NCBI GenBank assembly: GCA_005223375.1
Contig: RXOD01006492.1
Location: 1-10,182, forward strand
Direction of reading: 5' to 3'
DNA from: Amoebophrya sp. AT5.2
Taxonomy: Eukaryota > Sar > Dinophyceae > Syndiniales > Amoebophryaceae
Length of the DNA: 10,182 nucleotides
Every line of letters starts with the position of its first letter. Position 1 is the first letter of the stretch. Of this stretch, positions 1 to 6,036 are shown in pieces. The position numbers and the translations under genes are program-made. The notes under the pieces were generated by a model, which had not been told where the DNA came from, ran no database searches, and was given only the letters and a program-made list of their open reading frames with translations.

Positions 1-1198
1 CCGCCGGCGGCAGGTGGTGCGGGAGCTGCTGGGCCCCCTTCCCCTTTCCCGCGTCGAGCCCAAACACCTCGGCCAGAGACTTGCCGGCGTTGAGGAACAC
101 CACCAGCCCGAGCGCGATCGTGCCGACCACGCAGACCGCGATCGTGGGGAGGTTGCTTTTCGCGGCGACGACGGCGCGCGCCGGTTTGTCGGTCACTTCG
201 GGCAGGATCGTGGTCAGCGCGCTCGCCGCCACCGCGGCAATCTGCCCGGCGCGCGCCTGCTCGCCGGCTTGCGGGAATGCGAATCGCAGCTGCAGCGGCT
301 GCGCCTCCTGCAGCGCGAAGGAGTCCGAGCTGCCCAGCACCGCGAGACACACCGCGAGGTAGTACTCCTTGCTCAGTTTCCCGCTCCCCGGGCCCTGTTG
401 GCCGGGCTTTATCCGCCCCTTGAAGTTATCCCCCTGGTAGTCCTGCTCCCCCACGCCGCCGTACTTCTTCGCCCACTCGCAGGCGTCCGGCTGCAGCTTG
501 AAGCCGTGCAGGCGGTCCGTGTCTGTGAGCACGCAGTCCAGGAGCTTCTTGGTTTTCGAGTCGGAGTTCTCATACAGCTGCGCGCGCAGCGCGTACGCGC
601 TGGGAAGAGCACCTTCTTGCTTCTTTTTCGGTTGCTCCTTCATTTCGACCGAGAACGAGTCGGACTCGATGGAAAGGACGTACGTCCCCTTAGAGATGTC
701 CGAGTCACCTGTCCGGGCGGGAACGTCCGGCGCGGCGGCGGCCGCTCCTCCTCCTGGAGCTTCTGCTGCAGCGCCCTGGGACTTGTCAGTAGCACCCGCC
801 GCCGCGGGGGCTCCCGCTGCACTCTTACCTTCTGCGTCTGCGGTTGCTGGCTTGTTCGGCGAATCTCCTGCATCCGCTGCTGCCCCATCACTTTTTTCTG
901 CAACCGGCACGTCGGTGGGGGCCTGTATCGGTCCCGAGGCAGCTTCGTCCTCGGCTTCGTCATCGGCTTCGTCCTCGGCTTCCACGAAGGTGGACGTGGA
1001 GGCCGCGGCCCCCACTGTCACCTCCGATTCCGCCGGCTGAAGTGTGCTCGCGCCAGAAGGAGAAGTGTATTCCCGTCGCAGCATTTTCGACGAGAGGTGG
1101 TGCGCCGCCATGCCGAGGACGCCTCGGAGCGGCAGCGAAAGCGGCACCGCAAGGAAGCGGCAGCGGCGCAAGCGCGAACACCGGTTCCGGTAGCGCAT
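1..1198 (-). CDS. Unrecognised single-span membrane protein, partial (3' end outside window)
   Basis: Reading the minus strand from the ATG at 1198 gives 399 codons with no stop before the window edge. This is the first ATG after the in-frame stop at 1268-1270; a second in-frame ATG lies at 1111. From the first ATG, residues 1-30 are Arg-rich then hydrophobic (MRYRNRCSRLRRCRF, then LAVPLSLPLRGVLG), resembling a mitochondrial presequence or signal anchor. Residues 45-165 are low-complexity, acidic and Ala-rich, with an EAEDEADDEAEDEA run. Residues 168-330 look like a folded domain (KGTYVLSIESDSFSVEM, LTDTDRLHGFKLQPDACEWAKK, KLSKEYYLAVCLAVLG). Residues about 350-372 (LPTIAVCVVGTIALGLVVF) are a clear membrane span, followed by a Gly/Lys tail that leaves the window. 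I do not recognise the family. GGTAAGAG at 822-829 resembles a 5' splice site, but the frame stays open and similar in composition across it. Mitochondrial location is inference. Confidence 0.68.
   Translation of the reverse strand, partial: MRYRNRCSRLRRCRFLAVPLSLPLRGVLGMAAHHLSSKMLRREYTSPSGASTLQPAESEVTVGAAASTSTFVEAEDEADDEAEDEAASGPIQAPTDVPVAEKSDGAAADAGDSPNKPATADAEGKSAAGAPAAAGATDKSQGAAAEAPGGGAAAAAPDVPARTGDSDISKGTYVLSIESDSFSVEMKEQPKKKQEGALPSAYALRAQLYENSDSKTKKLLDCVLTDTDRLHGFKLQPDACEWAKKYGGVGEQDYQGDNFKGRIKPGQQGPGSGKLSKEYYLAVCLAVLGSSDSFALQEAQPLQLRFAFPQAGEQARAGQIAAVAASALTTILPEVTDKPARAVVAAKSNLPTIAVCVVGTIALGLVVFLNAGKSLAEVFGLDAGKGKGAQQLPHHLPPA
943..982 (-). repeat. 12-bp tandem repeat coding acidic linker
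   Basis: On the plus strand the unit CTTCGTCCTCGG occurs three times plus four more bases, with one mismatch in the middle copy (CTTCGTCATCGG). On the coding strand it encodes alternating Glu-Ala-Glu-Asp in the disordered linker of the membrane-protein gene. The unit length is a multiple of three, so copy-number change would keep the frame. Confidence 0.85.
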
Positions 1199-1266
1199 CG
1201 TGTAATATCCTTCTTGTGATCTCGTGCAGACGCGGGTAAACAGAGGTGTAAGTAAGTGAATCTCTG

Positions 1267-1283
1267 ATCAGTTTCAAACTGAT
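1267..1283. repeat. Perfect short palindrome
   Basis: ATCAGTTT and AAACTGAT flank a single C, an exact 8-bp inverted repeat. It lies about 70 bp upstream of the ATG at 1198. A dimeric protein-binding site is possible; chance is also possible. Confidence 0.6.
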
Positions 1284-1349
1284 TCCGCGACCGAGAGCGA
1301 AAACATCAAGTTCATCTCACGACAGTTCTCTCGACGCAGCTGCACTCTT

Positions 1350-1388
1350 GTATGCGACAACGATCTGTCTCGTATGCGACGATGATCT
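1350..1388. repeat. Imperfect direct repeat of 17 bp
   Basis: GTATGCGACAACGATCT (1350-1366) is repeated as GTATGCGACGATGATCT (1372-1388) with two mismatches and a 22-bp period. A third ATGCGAC core stands at 1477-1483. The pair lies about 150-190 bp upstream of the gene that starts at 1198. The 22-bp period is about two helical turns. Confidence 0.6.
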
Positions 1389-1612
1389 CGACTGATTGTC
1401 ACGAAGATCAAGATGAAGATTTCCTACTACTACGGCACAATGATAATATCACGTTCACGCCACGATCACCTCCTGAATGCGACACAGTACGATTCCGTTC
1501 CGCAACCACTGGGTGATGTCATCCTCATGCCTGCGCCACGTTGTGGTTGTTACTTACGCAATTGCTTACTCTCACGTGCAGGTCCATCTTCCACGTCGGT
1601 TCAATAGGGTTT

Positions 1613-3625
1613 CTAGGGTTGCTCTCTTAGAGTGAGAGGTGACTCTGATTTCGCGTTTCCGCCGTACGCCATTTGCCATGCGGCGCTCCTGCGGCAAAGC
1701 GACAGCACTGCCGCCCACGCCTGCTCCATCTCAAGGTCGGCCCTCCTCTGCCGCGACTGCTTTTTCCCCGCTTGTTCTCCTGCGTTTCCAAGTCCGGACG
1801 CCACCTCAACCTCCTGGGCGACCTCAGGCCGGAACATTTCTCCTCCCGCAGCCGCCATGACCCTCGTGATCTTCCTCGCTGCTTCCGCTTCTGCAGCTTG
1901 CAATTCCGACAAGTTCTTCTCCAACTCGCGCTGCTTGGCCTCTGTCGCGGTTTCCAACAGGCCCACCTCGCGGTCCGCAGCAGCGATTTCAGTGTTTAGA
2001 TTCTCCAGCTCGGCTATTGCGCGCTCCAGGGTTGGGTTCTTCTGCTCCGACTCCGAGCTTTCTCCGCTAGTTTTCTCCTGCTCCGGTGTCAAAGCTCGAA
2101 TCAACTCCGACTGGAGAAAGGCACGGAGAAACAACGCGGCCTTGTGCCCCAGCGAGTTGCCAGGAGTACTGCTTGCGAGTGAGGCTTCGCTGTTCTTCTC
2201 CGCCTCACCGTCTGCAGGACGTAATTTTTGCTTCAGCTTCAAGTGCTGTTCCGCGTAGATCCAAACTATGTCCTCCACCTCGCCGACACTGTTGTTTTTC
2301 GTAGAAGAAAGGATCGCCTCCACACGCTTTCTCAACTCCTGCACGGAGAAAGAGGACTGGGCCGCAGCTTCTTCTTCATTCGCCCCGTCGTCTTCATTCG
2401 CCAGACAAACCGGCGAAGCACTCCCGGTTGACGAAGAAGACTTCCCGAACCCGAATGCAGCGTCCAATCGGCGCAGTTCGGACACCAGCATCTCCACCAC
2501 TTTTTCTCGGTTGAACGCTTCCGAAGTGCCACCTACCCCTTGTTCTTTCTCCACCAAACTTATTTCAGCGTCACGGTTCAGGTCTTTGATGATTTTTTTG
2601 GTTTCCTTCTCACATGCGAGTTTGCGTCCCTGCACGTCCCTCAAGAAGTTGTCCCTCTTGACGAGCCGTACCTGTGCTTCCCGGAGCTCGCTTTTCTTCT
2701 GCTTCACTTCTTGCCGCAGCTGCGCAATACTGTGCAGCAACTCCTCAGGTTGTTGATTTTGCTGTTGTTCCTGGTCTCGTTCTCGTCGCTCTGGAACCTC
2801 CAGATCGAGTGGCATTGCGACGGGCGTGTCCGCCATGCTGTCGTACCCTCGTCCTTGAGCGCTCCACGACGCGAGAAGGGCTGAAAGCTTCTGCGGTCGC
2901 TCCTTGTCCCGGTCCTTCGTCAGATCTGCCTGCACGAGAAAGGGCGTCGCAGCATAAGCCGACGTCATCGCACCGCCCCACGGCGTTACTCCTGCACCGG
3001 GGGTACTATCTTCGAGGCCCCCGTCCCAGCACGGCGTCGTCGCACCCCCAGCGAACGGCGTCGCACTGCCCTGCGCGGCTGAAGCAGCGAACGCCTGCGG
3101 CAGCACGCTGCGGCCGGCGAAATTGAGGTCCACTGGCGTTGCCGATCCAGGATCCCCACCGGCCACGCCCGCGTCGGTGCTGCCGCGTCCCAGTGAAGCT
3201 GCTTTTTTGCGCTGCCTCTCCAACTCTTTTCGCAGCTGTTCCAGCGCTGTCACCTCGTCCACGCCGAAGTTGTCCGGGTGCAGCCGCAGCAGTCTCGACA
3301 CCGCCCCCGCGTCCACGCCCCCCTCCGTCGACTTGCATTTCCCCGCGAAGGTTTTCACCAGATGCCGCTGCGCCGCGTCGAGAGGACCGATGCTCAGCAA
3401 CTGCGTAGGCACCTGGCGGTCGACTCCCACTCCCTTATCGGCTTTTGGTTTCGCAGCAAGCTGCTTGGGCACGCCGGCACTGGTTAGCTGCAGTCCCTCC
3501 TCCACAACATCGAAGAAGGCGGGCTTCGGAATCGACTTCGGAAACAGAGACTTAGTTTTTCGGCGCTCGCCTTGTTCCGCAACCGCGCCGTCGAAGCGCC
3601 GCCGCTTCGGCGAGCGAGAGCTCAT
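1613..3625 (-). CDS. Nuclear-type coiled-coil protein with Thr-Pro motif cluster, function unknown
   Basis: A 670-codon uninterrupted frame starts at the ATG at 3625 and ends with TAG at 1613. Composition is consistent throughout and I see no intron. The N-terminus carries a basic SPKRRRF stretch (residues 5-11) typical of a nuclear localisation signal. Residues 160-270 hold at least seven Thr-Pro pairs (SATP, ATPF, TTPCW, STPG, VTPW, ATPF, DTPV) in a Gly/Ala-rich stretch. Such spaced TP motifs are known from splicing and transcription proteins such as SF3B1 and CDC5, where kinases phosphorylate them; no other similarity to those proteins is visible. Heptad-like charged helices occur at about 124-142, 290-345 and 530-590. 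An acidic Ser-rich patch lies near 395-425, and residues 610-640 contain a basic KKQSRQRR patch. No enzyme motif is seen. The gene is tandem with the membrane-protein gene, 414 bp away. A nuclear scaffold role is inference. Confidence 0.8.
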   Translation of the reverse strand: MSSRSPKRRRFDGAVAEQGERRKTKSLFPKSIPKPAFFDVVEEGLQLTSAGVPKQLAAKPKADKGVGVDRQVPTQLLSIGPLDAAQRHLVKTFAGKCKSTEGGVDAGAVSRLLRLHPDNFGVDEVTALEQLRKELERQRKKAASLGRGSTDAGVAGGDPGSATPVDLNFAGRSVLPQAFAASAAQGSATPFAGGATTPCWDGGLEDSTPGAGVTPWGGAMTSAYAATPFLVQADLTKDRDKERPQKLSALLASWSAQGRGYDSMADTPVAMPLDLEVPERRERDQEQQQNQQPEELLHSIAQLRQEVKQKKSELREAQVRLVKRDNFLRDVQGRKLACEKETKKIIKDLNRDAEISLVEKEQGVGGTSEAFNREKVVEMLVSELRRLDAAFGFGKSSSSTGSASPVCLANEDDGANEEEAAAQSSFSVQELRKRVEAILSSTKNNSVGEVEDIVWIYAEQHLKLKQKLRPADGEAEKNSEASLASSTPGNSLGHKAALFLRAFLQSELIRALTPEQEKTSGESSESEQKNPTLERAIAELENLNTEIAAADREVGLLETATEAKQRELEKNLSELQAAEAEAARKITRVMAAAGGEMFRPEVAQEVEVASGLGNAGEQAGKKQSRQRRADLEMEQAWAAVLSLCRRSAAWQMAYGGNAKSESPLTLREQP

Positions 3626-4138
3626 CTTTTCGAGCCCTTCGGTCAGCTGATGCTAGTCTAAACTAAAACAAAAACTGCGGCGAGAAGCCCGAGGTAATAA
3701 GCTGGCTGGACTACGAGCAGAAGTCAGTGATAGTCCCTGTCTCCTTTTTTCTAGACGCGAGCCAGAGGGACTTCTGCGCACGAGACGCGCACTCTCTCCT
3801 GCAACGATTCGAGATCGAGAAGCTAAGAAAGTAGCTTCGCCAGCTTTTACGAAATGATACTGAACCTCAACTACTCCCGATCGAAAACAGCAACTTGCGT
3901 TTTGCGACGCCTCTCCCGCCCCAAGATGCGATGTGTGACGATTAAGAAGGTCCGTGACGCCGAGCAAGAGTGCCCCGCGAGGTCGCGCTTTCCCCTGCCC
4001 AGAAACTTGCGTGCGGACATAACGAACCTGCCACCGACGAAAATTTGCCATACTTTTTCAGAAAACGGATAAAGATGCGCGCGCTGTGGTCCTGTGATCT
4101 GTTGGCACAGCGTGATCGCGATCTCGTTGGCAGCGAAC
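3626..4138. other. Intergenic spacer with no convincing gene
   Basis: Frames of 70-138 codons occur on both strands (for example 3653-4051 minus and 3854-4072 plus), but they overlap one another and none has convincing protein character or splice support. The left part is the 5' flank of the minus-strand gene starting at 3625. If the plus-strand candidate at 4139 is real, this is a divergent promoter region. A short exon of that candidate could be hidden here. Confidence 0.4.
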
Positions 4139-4642
4139 ATGGGACAAAAAATCTTTCACAGAAACCCCATAAAATTGATTGGAGAGCAGCCGAAGGGGTT
4201 GGAATTACGTGGAAAGATCTCACGAGGTGCGTGTGCCTCTGCATTCCTCCGGGGCACCTACCTTCACCACGGGCAGCCGCTTGGCAAGGAAGAAGCCGCG
4301 CCCAGAAACAAGCCCCCTCGACAGCAGCCAGTGGCTGTAAAGAGGCAATCCGTCAACGAAATGCCCTCAATTGCGGCGCTGTTTAGCATTGAAACCGCTG
4401 AAGTAAGATGAAACCTCGCACCGCTTCGACTTACAAATAGGACCGCCTTCTGCTTTGTTCCCCGCAGAATCGACGAGGATGAGGTGGACGACGCGGCCGC
4501 GATCTGGCCCGCGTTTTCGTCTAGCATCGTCACCATGTCGCGCAGGGGGCTGCGGGTCAGCTGTGCAATCCATCTCCCCGTCTGTGTCGCCCAGAGCTTT
4601 CCCGCCACCTTCAAGGCTTACCCCATCGACTGCGACCGCTGA
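4139..4642 (+). CDS. Candidate small spliced gene, unrecognised
   Basis: A frame from the ATG at 4139 (MGQKIFHRNPIKLIGEQPKG) stays open to 4411 and has a plausible basic/polar composition ending NEMPSIAALFSIETAE. Just after GAA at 4400-4402 comes GTAAGATG (from 4403), a strong 5' splice signal. A pyrimidine-rich CTTTGTTCCCCGCAG ends at 4467. With the CAG at 4467 the frame stops after a few codons. With the next AG, at 4477, it continues in frame as DEVDDAAAIWPAFSSS to TGA at 4642, giving about 143 residues. A second short intron (GTCAGC to GCCCAG, 4555-4593) would also keep frame. Other frames across this stretch are open as well, so the model is weak. The gene would converge on the minus-strand gene ending at 4684. 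Confidence 0.3.
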
Positions 4643-4683
4643 CCGCATTGCATCGGCAGCGATACCGATGCGGATCGCTGACA

Positions 4684-5658
4684 CTAAAAAAAACGCCGCC
4701 GCGCGCCGCGCAGAGGTTCGGCAAGAACCCAAGCGCGGCGCTGCGGGGTCGGGAAGATGTTGACTGCTAGCCGCTCGCGATTCTGCTCGGAGAGAAAATT
4801 GAGGGACAAGGTCGAGCACGGATGCTTTGGAAAGGCCGCGCCGCACAGGTGGGCGATAAGCTTTTTGCTCTCCTCGTTGGGCTTCTCCCCCGCGATGACT
4901 TTCCCGGCCTGCAGCGCCTGCCGTTTTTGTCGTTTTTTGAATAAGATGGGAAGGCGTGCGATCCGTATTTTGCTTCGATTTTGTGGCGCATCCGAGGAAG
5001 TACCTTCTTCGTGACTTCCACGGATTTCAAGGCCAGACCGGTCCGACCCTTCTCCATGTGTGTCCGCGGTCGCGTCCTTACTGTCCGCCTTCACTTCGTT
5101 GACCGCCCAACTCAGTGGGCCAATGCGGCGCAGCAGTATCGCTTCCGCGCCACGCCATTACGTTGTCCAGATCGAGAGACTTGCGCCACTCCTGCACCTC
5201 GTCGCCGCCCCTAGTATCCGCGCGGTGCTCGTCCTCGAGCCTTTACGGGCTGATCAGCATGCAATCCTGCAAGTTGAAGCGGTCTGCATCTGTCAGCTTT
5301 TACGAAGCAGCAGCGGTCCTCTGCACCTCCTCCCACTCCGGAGCGTTTGCAATTGGTCCGGGGGTGGTCTGCCTCCTTGTCGAGCTTGTCGAAGGTAGTG
5401 CGCAGATTCAGGGCAGCCTTTGGCACGAACTCGCTCAGCTCGCCAATCTGCGGCGCCTTTACGGAAGCCAGCCGCGCCAGCTTGAAGAAAACGCAGCCCA
5501 AAATAGTGCAGAAGTCACCGACGCGGGCTGGGTTGTTTTCGTCTTCTGCTTTTTTCCCCAGTACTCTCACCAGCTGGCTGCTGGGCCAGAGTGACGAAGT
5601 CCCGCACGATGTGGATGGAGTTGAGAGCAGGCAGCGGCGCGAGAGGCAGAGGCTCCAT
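4684..5658 (-). CDS. Small multi-exon gene with very short introns, unrecognised
   Basis: Six protein-like segments in different frames join through splice-like ends. Exon 1 is 5658-5571 (MEPLPLAPLPALNSIHIVRD), then a 43-nt GTGAG...CAG intron. Exon 2 is 5527-5373 (ARVGDFCTILGCVFFKLARL to TTFDKLDKE), then a GC-AG intron of about 76 nt. Exon 3 is 5296-5247 (LTDADRFNLQDCMLIS), then a 36-nt GTAAAG...CTAG intron. Exon 4 is 5210-5162 (GGDEVQEWRKSLDLDN), then a GTAATG...AAG intron of about 113 nt. Exon 5 is 5048-4974 (GRTGLALKSVEVTKKVLP to HKIE), then a 56-nt GC-AG intron (4918-4973). Exon 6 is 4917-4684 (ALQAGKVIAGEKPNEESKK), ending in TAG. All junction phases agree, giving about 216 residues. The least certain joint is exon 2 to 3: a 37-nt GC-AG intron (5336-5372) leading to WEEVQRTAAAS also fits on its left side. 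I do not recognise the family; no membrane span or enzyme motif is seen. A decayed gene with three in-frame TAA codons is the alternative. Confidence 0.45.
4918..4973 (-). other. 56-nt GC-AG intron of the short-intron gene
   Basis: On the minus strand ATCGAA|GCAAAATACGG opens and ACGGCAG|GCGCTGCAG closes an A-rich stretch between two GC-rich exons. Its removal shifts frame and joins MRHKIE to ALQAGKVIAGEK at phase 0. There is no GT at the position needed, so the 5' dinucleotide would be GC. Confidence 0.4.
5528..5570 (-). other. 43-nt GT-AG intron of the short-intron gene
   Basis: The minus strand reads CTG|GTGAGAG at the left junction and AACCCAG|CCC at the right. Its length is not a multiple of three. 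Removing it joins two protein-like frames in phase 1, giving TLAQQPA-ARVGDFCTIL. This is the best-supported junction of that gene because it has canonical ends and forces the frame change. Confidence 0.55.
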
Positions 5659-6036
5659 CCTTGTAGGTGTCGTCTATCTTCAAGTTGTAGACGCGAAGTA
5701 GATAAGTAGACGCGCTATGTGTTTGTGAAGGAAATACGAGACGAAGCACAGAAGCAGGACGAAAATTTTCTACGCTTACAAATGATCCGCATCGCCTTCA
5801 TCGTAAGACCGTGAGACCAAGAACAGCAACCACTCTCGGCACTTTAGAACCCAACCAAATATGACGAATCATATGCCGAAATCGATGACGCAACGGGCTC
5901 AACCACCTCGAATTTTGTTGTTTGAAGATTCTACCAATCCATAAATCCCGGCGAAAAAAAATTTTTTTCCTGTTGTAAATACGAAGGCATGCATGCGATT
6001 GCAGATGCGGCCGCTGCTCGTGCTAAGTGACCCACT
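5659..6036. other. Intergenic spacer, AT-richer, 3' of the YME2-like gene
   Basis: No gene seen. Both flanking genes are on the minus strand, so this holds the 3' end of the YME2-like transcript and the promoter of the gene starting at 5658. It contains an A8T7 tract (5954-5968) and the palindrome GCATGCATGC (5987-5996). No AATAAA appears on the minus strand just after the stop at 6037. Confidence 0.5.
5954..5968. promoter_or_regulatory. A8T7 tract
   Basis: Eight A followed by seven T, flanked by G and C so that GA7T7C is self-complementary. It lies about 70 bp downstream of the minus-strand stop at 6037 and is strongly AT-rich against a GC-rich background. Possible roles are nucleosome exclusion, transcription end or start; none is proven. 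Confidence 0.4.

Larger units (their letters stand above)
1199..1612. promoter_or_regulatory. Intergenic spacer, 3' of coiled-coil gene and 5' of membrane-protein gene
   Basis: No convincing gene here; the 64-codon plus-strand frame at 1413-1607 has no coding character. The stretch is less GC-rich than its flanks. It holds a 17-bp palindrome (1267-1283) and repeated ATGCGAC motifs (1352, 1374, 1477). Both neighbours are on the minus strand, so this is the promoter/5' leader of the gene starting at 1198 and the 3' end of the gene stopping at 1613. No TATA box or AATAAA signal is obvious. Confidence 0.5.

Noticed and set aside
822..832. 5' splice-like GAAGGTAAGAG in the membrane-protein gene
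   Set aside because: The reading frame stays open and keeps the same Ala/Gly/Pro linker composition across it; no frame change requires an intron.
14..1219. 401-codon plus-strand open frame
   Set aside because: Antisense to the minus-strand membrane-protein frame, which has a clear domain layout and membrane span. The plus-strand product is Arg/His/Leu-rich with no protein character, a typical shadow in GC-rich coding DNA.
960..1277. 105-codon minus frame starting at 1277
   Set aside because: Overlaps the membrane-protein gene in another frame and degenerates into Arg/Gly/His-rich sequence; a shadow.
1413..1607. 64-codon plus-strand frame in the spacer
   Set aside because: No composition or motif support, overlaps the repeat region, and no splice signals lead to or from it.
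5081..5303. Reassigned UAA codon (UAA read as an amino acid) to explain three in-frame TAA
   Set aside because: The long frames in the window contain no internal TAA in roughly 2,300 codons, and the YME2-like gene ends in TAA. GTAA splice-site context explains them better.
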